A stretch of DNA of 64,000 nucleotides from Eutreptiella sp. 'Long Island Sound 2002' (GCA_964036045.1 OZ038392.1:37027330-37091329), one strand, 5' to 3'. Shown: positions 22,230-33,821, counted from the first letter of the stretch. The notes: generated from the letters alone by a model not told the origin. Numbers and translations are program-made.

Positions 22230-23996
22230 CTACAGATAATTCAGGTTCTGGGCATTCAGAGGGGAGAGAGAGGAGTAGGCAGAAGGCTGTGGGTTCTGCT
22301 GGACGAGGTTAGGCAGCTGCTGCCCCACATTCATACTGGGTACTTGGTGAATTGGAAGGAGGGAGGATTGATTCTGTGGAAGGAAGCTGGACGTGGCTGG
22401 CATGGCGGGTGCCACATGGACTTGGGGGTCAGGGGGGGGGGGGGTACTGGGGAGGGCGGTTGTTGCTGTTGTTGCTGCCTCCGCTCCCTGTTTTTATTCT
22501 GCCAGGTCACAAGTGCCTGTTCCCATTCACCTCTGGTTCTGATTGACGCAGTGTTGGTGTGACCGTCTTCAGCTGTCAGCATGAGGATGGATCCCGCCAA
22601 CTGCCCTGCACCTAGGGCAGTGACAAGCCAGCTGGGTTGCTTGAGGTTTCCCATGGTCCATTTCAGTTTTTCCAGGGAGATCTGCGTGTCATTGACAGCC
22701 AATCCCTTGTTTACCATGGCCGATTTTACTACCTCCATGATTTCGGATGGGGACAGGTATTCAGGGAGATCCACAAAAACCACTTCATCCTTTTTGTCTT
22801 TTGTTTGTTTTGATCCTACCGAGGAGAGGGAGAGAGAGGAGGACCCACCTGTGCTGGTTCCTTCTTTGTCCCAAAATTCGTCCTTGAAACTGTAGCTGAG
22901 GTTGCGCAGTGTGGGCATTGCTGTTTGGATGAACGTTTGTGCATCAGTGCGCTTTTGGAATTCGCGGCGGATTTGTTTGTTAATTCATACTGAATGCATG
23001 GTTTGTGATGCAGTTTGTCCAGAATTTGCATCATATGAAAGTTCAACACCGACCAAAAGTGGGTTGTAGAGGCATGATTGCGCATTGCCTTGCTCAGGTA
23101 GACCTCAGCCATTGATTCACACACATTGAGTTTTCCTTGATGTACGTTGAAAGGGACATAGGCATAGCATTCGCGGGAGTACCATTTGAACTCGAATTGG
23201 TCCAACACTTCTTTTGGAGGGGGGGGGGGAGGATCAGCCAGCTGGTGAGGGTGGGGTGGGGACCAGGGGATACCGCTACCACATCTTGTGAGACTTTCAG
23301 GTCGGTCACAGCTTCCTGCACCTCCTTGTTGGTCACACAGACTGCGATTTTCGACCCCTGTTTGGGGATAGGCGTGAATATGTTCATCGGGTCTTGGCCC
23401 GGCGGCAGTGCATTCACAATCTTCTTGGTCGGGGCGGTGGTGAACGGATTGGTACGTGTCGCATTGGTGGACTCGTAGATCCACGCATGCAGGTGTCCTC
23501 CGCCGCTGACACTCAGCGGCCGATTCACCAGGGATACGGAGTCTGCCTTACAGCGCACTCGATCCGCAAGCATCTGGGCTCCTTCGTGCAACTTCGATTG
23601 CACTGGGGTGAGGACAACCAATTTGAAATCAGTGTTCTTATATTGTGCAGCTGCCTTTGAGACCACTTCCATTCCTTCCTGTAGGGCCGTGTACATCACC
23701 ACTGCCACTATTTTTATTGAGTCTCCAGCTTGCCAGATATCCTGCTTTAGGTTCAACTCCTTTTCCTCGCTGAGGCTGGCTGGATTCATGTATGGAGAGG
23801 GAATGTCCTGCGGTCTAAAGTAGGGCCTGTCAGCCAGGAGGACCATGTGTGTGTCGCACCAAGCTGCACCTGTGACCATCGCCAATTGGGTGGCCTCCGT
23901 GGACATAAGGATGCACTCCCCTTCTTTTGGGAATCCGAACCTTTTGGTGAACTCCTCCATTTTCTGTGTGGCTTCCGCTGGTGTCATATCAGGCAT
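22230..23996 (-). pseudogene. Retrotransposon ORF1 (gag-like), frameshifted
   Basis: It starts at an ATG (23996; MPDMTPAEATQKMEEF) and would run to a stop at 22230, followed after about 70 bp by the ORF2 ATG. Three frame changes are needed: at the C-run near 23217-23229, near 22915 (KRSSKQ to MPTLRNLSYSF), and at the C-run near 22431-22443 just after a poly-Gln/poly-Pro segment. In LINEs, ORF1 proteins bind the element RNA. Here no zinc knuckle or RRM is obvious; the assignment rests on position and length. Two of the three breaks sit in homopolymers, so they could be slippage or assembly errors. Confidence 0.6.
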
Positions 23997-24000
23997 TGTG

Positions 24001-24375
24001 TCCGCCGGGTACTAAGGTATAGTCGCGGTATTGGTGTTTGTTTCGTTTGGGGATGACCCGGGAAACCCCGGTTTTCCAAGAGTAGGGTTTTGAGCCACGA
24101 GATATCCACACCCAGATCGTCCGCAATGAGCGACCGGTCTATTCATTGCAATAGACGTCCTTGGTGAAGGTGTCCTGCAGAGCGCGAAGTGGAGGTCCTG
24201 CTGCTGCGCAGGACCCACAAACTTTTTTGCGTGTTTGGAGCCTTGGGGGCACGCGCTACGTTGTTCCACGCTGCTTCACCCGGCTTGTCTGCCGTCAAAT
24301 CAACAACTCTGTGGGGCATGATCCCCGGGGAGCGGCCGTGAACAATACATTGAAAAAAATATAGACACTCAGAAA
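24001..24375. other. Upstream flank of retrotransposon ORF1
   Basis: This lies just upstream (on the minus strand) of ORF1 and may hold the 5-prime untranslated region and internal promoter. No motif can be proven. The motif AAAAAATATAGACACTCAG (about 24353-24372) sits at its outer edge; close relatives occur near 45180, 45976 and 47840, so it may mark an old element border. Confidence 0.35.
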
Positions 24376-24459
24376 GTTTTCACGGGGGGGGGGGGTTTAA
24401 CCCCCTAATTCCATCCACTAATTTTTGGCGGTTGGATTTTTCGAGAATTATGGGGTGAT

Positions 24460-24905
24460 GAGGGTACCCCCCCCCCTATTTTGAGGGTGCCCGGTTCATT
24501 TCTGAAGTTTTCAGCTCATGGTTTGACAATATGTTTGAGAAAATCCGGATTTCATTGAAATTTTGGCCATTTTCGGCTACTGCTGCCAGTCTGGTGACGG
24601 GGGCCAAAATTGCAATATCCGCGTCACCCGCACCGCTTTCTCTAGGTTTTTGCTGGGTTAGGCATCCCCCCCCCCCCTGTTTGGGGGTGGGGAATCCATT
24701 TTTGAGGGTTTTGGGGTGTGGTTTGACGGTATGTTGCGGCCATTTTCGTTTTCTCGTGCTTATTGAATGCTCTCGGTGCCTGGAGATTGACACATCATTT
24801 TTGGTGTTCAAGGGTTTGCGGGGCTGTTTTTGGCATTGTGGTTTGTCGGGTGGCAGCCCCCCCCCCCCCTTGTTGAGGTTGGAGAATTCATTTTTGAGGG
24901 TTTGA
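24460..24905. repeat. Degenerate repeat of about 195 bp, three units
   Basis: A C-run followed by TTGAGGGTG or TTTGGGGGTGG, then (G)AATYCATTTTTGAGGGTTT, recurs at about 24466, 24667 and 24857. In the minus-strand translation each unit gives a TLKN-F-N-K-GGGG pattern. It probably belongs to the subterminal region of the candidate 24376-28115 element. Confidence 0.5.
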
Positions 24906-24914
24906 GGGTGCCTT

Positions 24915-25223
24915 GTGATGGAGCGGACGTGCATTTTGCAGAATTCTTCTGTCCCCTGTCCACACTTGTGTCGACCTGTCCGTGGCAAGTTTGCCAAGTT
25001 CACTCAGTACCACTTCACCCTCCTTGAGGAAGACAAGGTTAAAACCTTGCCCAGCGGTGCCACAGTGAAGGGCACAACCCAGTATTATCATTATAAATCT
25101 TGTGGCAAGCCGGGCCTCTTGCTTCACCGCAAATACCCATGCTTTTGCTCAGCTTGCCTCAAGGACGATTCGAAAACTGCCCCAATGCCTCGTGGAGCGG
25201 CAAGTGGGAGGAAGTGGCTGTGA
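24915..25223 (+). CDS. Unknown Cys-containing fragment
   Basis: The open frame ends in a stop at 25221-25223. Its second half looks protein-like: KFAKFTQYHFTLLEEDKVK, then QYYHYKSCGKPGLLLHRK and a compact CFCSAC motif. The start is uncertain: GCATTTTGCAG at about 24931-24941 could be a splice acceptor, so this may be a last exon. I do not recognise the family; a C-terminal metal-binding segment of a transposon protein is possible. It lies inside the candidate 24376-28115 element. Confidence 0.3.
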   Translation: MMERTCILQNSSVPCPHLCRPVRGKFAKFTQYHFTLLEEDKVKTLPSGATVKGTTQYYHYKSCGKPGLLLHRKYPCFCSACLKDDSKTAPMPRGAASGRKWL

Positions 25224-25908
25224 AGGCTAAGTAGAATGGTTTATTAGAGTGTTGTTGCCCTCACATTGATGCATTTGCCCCATGTGTGCACGAAAAACCC
25301 ATAAAACCCCAGAAAATTGACACCAATTGACCCACCAAAGCATTGTGGTCAACACACCTGCAATGCTGTGCAGCCAATCTGCTACTAGACCAGAACAGGG
25401 TGAAACCGAAATCGTCCACAGCAACGGCCAAAATTTGCCAAAATATGGTCCCCCCCCCCAACCCATACATCTTAGGCCACACTAACTGCCCACCCCCCTA
25501 CCCACAGGCTGGGTTCCGCGGGGCCATACTGTACCCCCCCCGCGCGCCCAAAAAACAGGGTTTGAATTCTGCACCTAGGGGACCCCTTGCACCTGGTAGG
25601 AAAAAATGAGTATCTCTATTTATCTAAAATGCTATTCTCATGTAACCACACCCCAGTTGTCAAAACACAATAAGCATGTATGCATACTGAAAAAGCAGAG
25701 GATGAAAGAAGGTTTCTGGAATACAACAAACCTTTCCAGTGTTACACACAAATGTATCATCCACGGAGGCAATGCAGTGCAAGAAGTAGGGTAGCACACA
25801 CTTGGCAAAGATTGATGCACCATGTGTGTGCCCAATAACTGTCAATTGACAGTCACTCAAATTCATGCATCATAATCGAGGTCTCTATTTGCCATTGTTG
25901 AGACCTCT

Positions 25909-25993
25909 GGGCGAAATTTCTTCCAGCTTTACAAAAATGTAAAAACGACCCGTGTATTCCGGGAAATACCTAAACCTCGGCGAAATTTCTTCC
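25909..25993. repeat. GAAATTTC box cluster, 3-prime side of the gene
   Basis: Two boxes, GGGCGAAATTTCTTCC (25909) and CGGCGAAATTTCTTCC (25978), start 69 bp apart, and each is followed by AGCTTTA. They are variants of the palindrome seen at 27139-27758. Confidence 0.7.
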
Positions 25994-26274
25994 AGCTTTA
26001 GTAAAACACAAAAAAACAGTGCTCAAAACATCAATAGTATCTGCAGAGACAGCGCAGAACGACATTCAGACGTGTAACAGGGAAAACATACAACACAGCA
26101 GTCAGAGCACCCTCCAGAGCACACACCATTGTCACTCTAGCGCCGCTTCCTCAGGCCAGGTGCCTTTAGTTTGGCACCCTTTCCAGTAAACTGCCCACCA
26201 TTTGCTTGTGGTGCCTGGTCACCAGGCATCTCACTGTTAGCACCACCAGTGGCATCACGTTCATTCTGTGTCTG

Positions 26275-26957
26275 CTAGGACGGTCTGAAATGGGCTGCAA
26301 ACGTGCCCAACGCCTTGTTGGGTGGAGGCTTTGATGCAGCCTTGGGGCTTTCCTGTGAGCTGCTTGCTGCAGCCTTTGGTTTTTTGGCCTTGGCGGGTGT
26401 GCCGTCCCCCTGCTTGCCGGTTGACTTTGGGGGGGGGGGGGGCGTTTCTGGGACTCACCGTCCTCTTCCTCTGGTTGGGTGGCCTCCTCTTCTTGATCTA
26501 CATACCTCCTTCCCGTACAATCCACTGGAAAACCATCTGCAAGGTCTTCACAGACTCGTTCCCACTGGATTGGTGCCACAGTGTCGCAGTTCGACACAGC
26601 AGCCCTCAAATCAGTAACAAATGACTGAGGAACAGACTTCTCCTCACACAAGTATGCAACTCCAATGTTCACGGGGAACATGCTTGGAATGGACAGTGGT
26701 GCAGAAAAATCTGGCTGCTGTATGCAAACCATTACCCATGTACTATTCGGCTGAATCAAATCTAATGCATACAGCCAATAACAGAACACTTCAATAGGAA
26801 TGGCACTCGGCTTCGGTTTGGCGGCTGGTTTGGGCTGTGGTTCTGGTGCGGGGGCGTCAACAGCAGCAGTTCCCTCACTTCCACTAACATGCTCTTCATC
26901 ATTCACCAGGTTTTCGGGCTGTGTACCAACATTTTGAGAGACTTCAATAGAAGACAT
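26275..26957 (-). CDS. Hypothetical acidic/Pro-rich protein with a slipped C-tract
   Basis: The ATG at 26957 opens a frame with an acidic, Pro/Ala-rich N-terminus (residues 1-52, APEPQPKPAAKPKPSA). A compact, possibly folded centre follows (IEVFCYWLYALDLIQPNSTW, PVNIGVAYLCEEKSVP, APIQWERVCEDLADGFPVDC), then an acidic stretch (YVDQEEEATQPEEEDGE). At a run of 14 G (26429-26442) the straight frame becomes atypical and runs to 26166. A one-base shift instead gives a Lys/Ala/Ser/Pro-rich tail (KSTGKQGDGTPAKAKKPKAA) that stops at 26275, which looks more like protein. The family is unknown. Palindromic box clusters lie on both sides. Confidence 0.45.
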
Positions 26958-27138
26958 CCCTTGAAAGGTAAGGGAACATCAGATGCAGAGTGTAAACATG
27001 AGGATATCCGGGTGCTCGGACAGAGATATTAGCCAAATTAGATGAAATTCGGAGAAACTAGGTTCAGAAACAGAAACTGCCGTACAACAGGGATGACACA
27101 GTGCTGAAGGCTATGAAATTCACGTTGATCGGAAAGCT

Positions 27139-27758
27139 GGGCGAAATTTCGTCCACGTCTGGCAGTTTCAAACAATACCAGGCTCAAAATCATGAAAGTC
27201 GGATGCCTGGGCGAAATTTCGCCCTGCTGGAAGCACAATAGCATATAACAGAGTCCAATCAATTCCAACCCTATGTACTCCGTCCCAACTCCTCTTCCTC
27301 ATCAAGCATTTCGAGTGACAATGAGGCAAAGGGCAACATATCAGGCACAAGACAAGCAAAGAAACAACAAGAGGGGGGCCGGGGGAAATTTCCCCCAGGA
27401 TCACTGATTGGTGTTTTTGACCTATACATTTTGCAGAAGCGGCGGAGCTGGGGGAAATTTCGCCCAGGGTCACAAAGACATCAAAATATGTATGCCTTTT
27501 TTGCTATCCGGGGGGGCTGGGGGAAATTTCCCCCACGTCTGGGAACATTGGCAAATAGAGATAGTGAATTTGAAGGCTATGAAATTCACGTTGATCGGAA
27601 AGCTAGGGGGAATTTCCCCCAGGATCACTGATTGGTGTTTTTGACCTATACATTTTGCAGAAGAGGCGGAGCTGGGGGAAATTTTGCCCAGGGTCATCAA
27701 GACATCAAAATATGTATGCCTTTTTTGCTATCCGGGGGGGCTGGGGGAAATTTCTCCC
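27139..27758. repeat. Array of palindromic GAAATTTC boxes, about 69-bp spacing
   Basis: Eight boxes start at 27139, 27209, 27381, 27450, 27519, 27606, 27674 and 27743. Three are perfect 16-bp palindromes (GGGCGAAATTTCGCCC; GGGGGAAATTTCCCCC twice). Start-to-start distances are 70, 172, 69, 69, 87, 68 and 69. A higher-order unit of about 225 bp (from GGATCACTGATTGGTGTTTT) is repeated, and GAAGGCTATGAAATTCACGT also recurs (27106, 27570). The array lies upstream of the minus-strand gene 26275-26957 and near the right end of the candidate element. It could bind a dimeric protein such as a transposase; that is inference. Confidence 0.8.
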
Positions 27759-30700
27759 AGGTCTGGGAAAATTGGCAAATAGAGACAGTGAATTTGAGTT
27801 TCAAAGTGTGTATGCATAGGACACACAATAAATGTATAATTATTCTTCACCACCTATTACAGTACAGGCGACACATGGAAAACATAGACACAAAAACAAG
27901 ACACAAAAAAGGCGACAAAGTGCACATGTTTGGGTCGTATGGGGCGGGTAGTTAGCGTGGCCTAAATACATCTCCGAAAGACCCTTTTCGGTGGCTTTCC
28001 GAAAAGGTATAACATACCCCTACCAACGGAACACCATATTCTGAGAAATCAGCCGACAACGCAAAAACCCCAGCGAGTGGATGGAATAACCCCCCCCCCC
28101 CCCCCCTGTGAAAACGCCCATATATATTCTCAATATATTCTGTGGACAGACTTGGCGCGCACATGAATCATTGTTAGCGTGCCCACTGCAATGCACGTGC
28201 CGTCAATAACATAAAGCGTGCGAGAATGTCGCGCGGTGAGTGACAAAAAGAGAGGACACCGCATCTAATGCACTGTCCATAATGATGGTGTTGTAGATAC
28301 ATAAAAAATTGATGTCCTGCAACGACCTAATTGCATTGCCTTCTTTGCACGCGATGATCGGGCCTATTTTTTGGACCCTCTAGGGTCACCGCACAGAGTC
28401 AATGAAAAGGCGAGGACCAACCAAATCTGTGATGTGTGTTGCCGCAGGGTTGAGGAAGTCATACCTGAGGATTTGATTTTTACAAAAATGTTCCGAGGTC
28501 AAGAAAAGCAAAATCCAGATCAAGTTGGGAAAAATACTACCAAAAAGATATCAAAGCAAAAATCAACCCAGGTCAACTCTATTACATTGGACTCATTTTA
28601 CTTGTTTGTGCATCCCAAATGGTCCACAATCATTTTTGGAAAACACGTTTTTGATCCATTTTTCGTTCCAAAATAGTGCAGATTCAAAGCATTTTGGGAT
28701 TTTCGGAGGGCCAAAGCGGGGCACCATGGGCTCAAAACGGGCTAAAACCACTTGTTTTGGCATTCGATGCAGTCTAGGAGCAACTTTGAAAACGGCCAAT
28801 TCTGTGCCCCCGGTCAACCCCAAAGCCTGTTTGGGGGATTAGTATGGGGCTCCATGCGTCAGTTTGGGCAATTTCGAGGAGTGGAAACCACAAAAAGTGG
28901 GGGGTTGCGGGTGGACTAGGCACCCTCAGAATCACGTTTTTGAGCTATGTAGCCCAAGATACAGCCCGTTCTTGGTTTGGGGCCTTGAGTGGCCAAACTG
29001 CGCAGAGTCTAGGGTTTTGGGGGGCCTTTTGGGGGTGTTTCTCAGACATATCGTGCGTGGAGTTAGAGGGCACCAAAGGGCTCTTTGACACCAGAAGGTA
29101 AAACCGCACGTGGAGTGTTGTACCAACGCTTTGTTTGGCCGTTTTGAACGGCTTCTAGGGTCGTTTTGGACTTGGACTTTGGAAAGCCACCACCTAGGCT
29201 CTAGGATGGCTAGAGTAGAGTGGAGCCCGAAGCGTTGGGAGGGAGTAATGGCAAAAAGAAAATGAAGACTTACATGTTGCTTGCTTGTTGGCTAGATTTA
29301 AGGGTGTAGTAAAATTTTTCACACTCACGTGACACTGAACTCGACAATACCCACCCGCCTACGTGCAAATTCCCCTGCATCATCGCCCACATATGGCAAC
29401 CTTTCCATATTGCTGTACATGCACTGCAGCACAAGCTCAAGGGGGCAAAGCTGTCTGCAAACTCTCCCCCCCCTGCATTTGACAAAAGAAACTTTTCAAA
29501 CGAACACCCCAAACTAAAATTCATACCTCCAACCAGAGCACCCGCACACAAAGCAGCAAATCAACAGGGATGCAAATCCTCCTCGCCCCCCCAAAATCCA
29601 CACAACTTCCTGATGAGCAGGGCCACAACTCCCTTTCATGCAAGGATGTGGGAGAGCAAAGGAGGAGACGTAACTCCAACCCTCTGTCTGAGCTTCTGAC
29701 CCACCAGAGGGGAGTCGGGGGCATCCATACAGCTGTTTTCTGTGATCAGGGTTCAGTGGTCCTGCGTTCGTTAAGTATACAAAGCACATGCACACACACA
29801 GAGTGCAGCAATGCAAACAGCAAAACTTCCTAAGCAAGAATTCATGCACCCTGCAGTGTCATCAGGAAAGCAGGCATGTGGAACTGAACATAGGCATGTA
29901 TTCACCAAACGGCCATGTTACCCAGCACAAGAGCAGGGATATGTTTTTGGCAGATACCCTTTTTCTGTCAGGTCAGAACCTCATCTAAGTTGGGGAAATC
30001 AAGTGAGCTCAGTGGAAGCTCTCCCATGCCCAGACGGAGGGTATGTGCCGCATTCAGCATGCCTTGCGGCAGGGTGCTAGGGGGGATGTGTGTGCATATG
30101 TGTGCGCGCGCGCGTATGTGACGGGCAGAGCTGTGAAGGGCGGTTGGTATGGATCAAAATTGCTGCTATCAGCCAGCATAAAACGCATGACATGCACATA
30201 TGGGGATCACACCTCAAGCCAACTGGAGTCTGGTGACTGCTGCCGGTCTGTGGACAAATCAAAACTCGATTTATTCCCCTGCACGACAGTGCGTGATCCC
30301 CGCGGTGACACGACATCAAAAGCCTGCAAATGGGATTTGGACCCAGGCAACAAAGCATAAAAACCGCTCTTGTCTAGTGTTTACCTGCCTGCCCACCCCC
30401 TCCTCTGCCCAAGCCCTAAGGCACAACACTTAATAACAGTGCTCTGACCAATTGTCTGCACTTCGACTAGACTATGCTTCTTGAAAAGCTCCTGATCTGT
30501 ACACCCTTCAAGAAGAGGTTTTAGAAGATAGCAGTGACAATGTGCATTCACAAATTGTACTGAATTTCGGCTGTTAAAATTGTGGGGTTCATCTACTTTG
30601 TCCCACAGAGGGTTCGTTTGCCTAGGTATGCACCTGGTGCACTACTGTGACATGTATTATGCCTCATACACAGTTCTGTACCCACAAGCGTGTGGGACAA

Positions 30701-31380
30701 TACATTCAGCACACCTGTTTTCCTGGTGTGTGGCATGTGGTGGCTAACACAAAGCAAAACATCAACCTCATCCCCACTATCATCCTATGTGGCAACTATG
30801 TTGATTGCACTGGTCCATGAAGTGGATAACAAAGCTGCGCTGGATACAAAATTGTGCAAAGTGCAACAAAATGCGTACCCAATGATCCAACTCGCACTTA
30901 ACTCACATGGCTGGTAGTGTGTGCTCTATTACGGTGGTCAACCCAAGGATCCTACACATGTTTCCCAGACAATTGTTCGGGGAGCCTTCTACAAGCAATG
31001 ATTTCCGCAAGATAGCTGGCAAATCCATCACTTGCTTCTGGCCCTTGAAACAATCTACATCCCTACGAGAGCTTCTCAGAGAGTTCTGCCATGTGTGTTG
31101 ATAATACACAAAGACATTGTGCACACTTTCTGGAACAAAATCAGAAAAATTCAAGAAGGTCCAGGTATATTTTAACATCTCCATTTGGAGGTTTGCTCTT
31201 CCCGACGCATATTGTGTGGTTGTAGTCATATACTTACAGCTATCCATGTACCTTTGACAATGTAGTAGAGTGCCATAGAGGTGTGCTCGGGTTGGGCAAG
31301 GTACAAAATGGATATTTGGTATTCTACCATTTCTACCATTTATGTAAGTATCTGTGCTAGGTGCCCAGTGCGCGCTACTT

Positions 31381-31638
31381 TTACAGCGGTTTACCCGGAA
31401 TGGGTTGGCTTTTACCCCCTCTAAAAATGCCCCCTAAAAACAGTAAACCCTTGGGTACAAGACTTGCGTAAAGATCCCTCCGTCTTGCCCTATCCGGCGC
31501 CTCCCAAGGTGAAAATACATAAGATGACCCCTTGGGAGCAACCACCACTCTAGTTCGGGGTCTCCCTCGTGGATTGTCAATTTTTCCCACCCTTGTCCAA
31601 ATAGTGGAGTGAAATTTAAGCTCTTCAATCTTAGCCAT
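31381..31638 (-). CDS. Hypothetical 85-residue basic protein
   Basis: The ATG at 31638 (MAKIEELKFHSTIWTRVGK) opens a frame of 85 codons ending at 31381. The composition is protein-like (many Arg/Lys; RGRPRTRVVV and PDRARRRDLYASL), but no family is recognised and no second copy is present to test conservation. The start overlaps, on the opposite strand, the ATG of a short repeat-containing frame (31637). It may be an exon or a chance ORF. Confidence 0.25.
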   Translation of the reverse strand: MAKIEELKFHSTIWTRVGKIDNPRGRPRTRVVVAPKGSSYVFSPWEAPDRARRRDLYASLVPKGLLFLGGIFRGGKSQPIPGKPL

Positions 31639-31696
31639 GAGTCAATCTACACCTGCTCGGTCAAGCACGAGTCAATCTATACCTGCTCGGTCAGGC
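31637..31696. repeat. 30-bp direct repeat, two units
   Basis: GAGTCAATCTACACCTGCTC and GAGTCAATCTATACCTGCTC start 30 bp apart, each followed by GGTCA(A/G)GC. In the plus frame from 31637 this encodes two SQS-PARS decads within a 38-codon ORF, too short to judge. Confidence 0.7.
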
Positions 31697-33821
31697 GACA
31701 CGATTGAATCTCCGCGCCTCGTTAGGTGCTCCCCCTATACATTTTTGTAAAACACAAAAAACCACTCATTCCCACCAAACACTAGCCTGGACTCAAGGGA
31801 GGATGGTATGAGGTTTAACTAACGAAGTTTTGGTTGTAAGGTGGGCCTTTGTGATGCCCACATTCAAGATCCAATATCACCACCTCACCCTCGGCAGGGC
31901 CCGAGGCCACAAAAAAAACCATCCCCTTTTGCACGAAGGTTCCCTCCCCACGTTGGGGGGGAACATTCGTCAAATGATAGTTCACTAACAGGAGAGGGTG
32001 CACCACATAGAATTGTACCACACACGATTGCCTTTGGAATACATGGTGTCTAAAATACAAGCGGCAAGAGTCACCCAACCCTTATCCGTCAACTGTGGAA
32101 GAGGAGTCTACATAGTTCCACGTTTGCGTGTTATCGTGACTCTACATTGACCTTCACCCCTAGTCCTCACACATTGGCATCATGCATTTGTCCCATTGAT
32201 GTGTTGAAGGAGAACCCCAATTTATTGCAATAAAACATTGTGTAGATCAACAAAAAAAGATCAATCTGACGAAAGCATGATCAAGCAGCATCAACATTAC
32301 TATCAACACACTTGCCATTGTGCTAATGCCACTCACAAGGGAATCCTACTATGCGGGGCATGCACAGGGCACAGAGCGCGCCTATTTGACTTTTCATTCA
32401 TTCATTATGTATATTTGACTTCACAGTTTGTGTGCCACCTATTTGAGAGCACTCATGTTTTCTCAAAACACACTTGGGCAGCAGATATCGACCGTGACAA
32501 GGCCTCAGGTTCATGATTGTGTCTTGTGGGGTGCATGCTTTGGGGGCGCACTGTGCGCTATGCGAAAAATAGGCTATTTTGGGGCATGTGGCTGCAATGG
32601 AAACCCATACTACATGATACTAGGGGCATCATTGTTGTTTCAAAACGGGTATTTTGGTGCTTCTTTCGCATTGGGGGAATGGTATATTTGGATTTTCACC
32701 CAGTTTCACCCATTTTCATCCAAGCATTACCTCCATCTCAACATCATTGCATAGAAACATCAATTAGATTGTGTATATGTGTGTGCTTTAATTGACCCAT
32801 CGAGATAAAGGGGTGCAATAATGGTGTTTGGTGTGTCCGAGCGAAAATCCTAAAAATTGTGCATGATAACTAGAATGAAAAAAAGCTACTTCAAACTACA
32901 AGCTTGCCTTTACGGGCTGTAAGCACAACATATCGTCAGAACCGGCTTGATTGAATGCCATTGATCATTTGACAATGAGAGAAAATCACCTATATAAACC
33001 ACTGGGTTAGCATGCACATCCTAAAAACCCTACTGAAAATCCTGCTATCTAGGCTACTAAGACTACTAATGGGCTTTTTTTTGGGGGGGGGGGATTTTTT
33101 GCCATTGAGAGACTGCGCGAAGCCAAATGGAGTAAAATTCTGCATGAGTGCAGCAACAACGATTCTCCATTTTGAGACACTAGTGCCCCCAATATCAAAC
33201 GTTGGTAAAACATTAGAGGCACCCCGCTTAGGCAACAATTAACTCAAGTGCGGCATCGCTTGAGGAGTAAGTGGAGCACAATGTTCCGTGTGGCTGCCTA
33301 GGCCCCACAACAGGGCCTTGATAGGAGAAACACCCACTGCACACTGCAGTGGCAGTGCATCCCCAAACTAGCAAAATGCCTGAACATGCGGCATGCCACT
33401 CAGGGTAACATTTGGTGGTTTGGAACCCACTGGCCTTGTGTTACATTTTCCACATCAGTGGAGGCGAGCACCCTCCAAAGTCTTGGGAAAGACTTTGTGT
33501 GGAGCATGCTGGTGCCAGCATGGGAGCAAGGAGCAGAAGCAGCACTCGTGAGTAGTGGGACTCTCACGCAGTAAAAGGAATTTTTCGCAGGTTGCCCACC
33601 TCTGGCAGTTTTTGGAACCCACCCTCTTCAGCCCCACCCAATGGGTGGGCAACCAGCCCACCTCTCCACTAGTGGAGGACCTCCTCAAAAGGTGAACATG
33701 TGCACACACCCGGAAGTACCAACCGGCATGCTCTTTCACCTCTATGGCAACCCCCCCCCAGAAAAAGATCAAGTGAAAAACCAAGTGAAAGGTCCCCCCC
33801 CCCTGGGGCAATATCATTGAC

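Larger units (their letters stand above)
16340..24000 (-). mobile_element. Decayed LINE-type retrotransposon with an internally inverted RT
   Basis: On the minus strand the order is ORF1 (23996-22230), apurinic-endonuclease domain (22156 to about 21290), linker and first RT motif (to about 20490), zinc-binding segment (about 18000-17830) and RNase H (17510 to about 16960). The RT itself lies between linker and zinc segment but on the plus strand (18612-20489), so an internal 1.9-kb piece was inverted. An APE-type endonuclease plus RNase H fits the I/Jockey-like part of the non-LTR elements; finer placement needs a tree. Several frameshifts and stops make it inactive. Both outer ends are uncertain, and no poly-A tail was found. 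Confidence 0.8.
24376..28115. mobile_element. Candidate 3.7-kb element with inverted ends
   Basis: The left end GTTTTCACGGGGGGGG, followed by ATTCCATCCACT and TTTTTGG, matches the right end in inverse (GTTTTCACAGGGGG, ATTCCATCCACT, GTTTTTG). Between them lie a degenerate repeat (24460-24905), a small Cys-containing frame (to 25223), a hypothetical gene (26275-26957, minus strand) and palindromic boxes in two clusters. Pieces resembling the ATATCTCTC family lie at 25250-25540 and 27965-28060. No target duplication is visible, so this may be one composite element or two related ends that happen to face each other. Confidence 0.4.
28116..33821. other. Intergenic; no gene recognised apart from one weak ORF
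   Basis: Long stretches here have only short frames without recognisable domains. A CG/TG simple repeat (GTGCGCGCGCGCGTATGTG) lies near 30100. A weak ORF and a 30-bp repeat near 31.4-31.7 kb are listed separately. A polyG run lies near 33084. The sequence from 33700 to the gap shows C-runs like those at the ends of TA-flanked elements, but the partner end would be inside the gap. Confidence 0.45.

Noticed and set aside
27381-27534. NF-kappaB-type sites (GGGAAATTTCCC)
   Set aside because: The resemblance is to an animal factor; in a protist-like genome a symmetrical 10-bp core can arise for other reasons.
27139-27758. CRISPR array
   Set aside because: The boxes are palindromic, but the intervals are themselves repeated, vary in length and the genome is eukaryotic with no cas genes.
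28371-28842. Two overlapping frames of about 100 codons
   Set aside because: No domain, no start context, and different frames compete over the same DNA.
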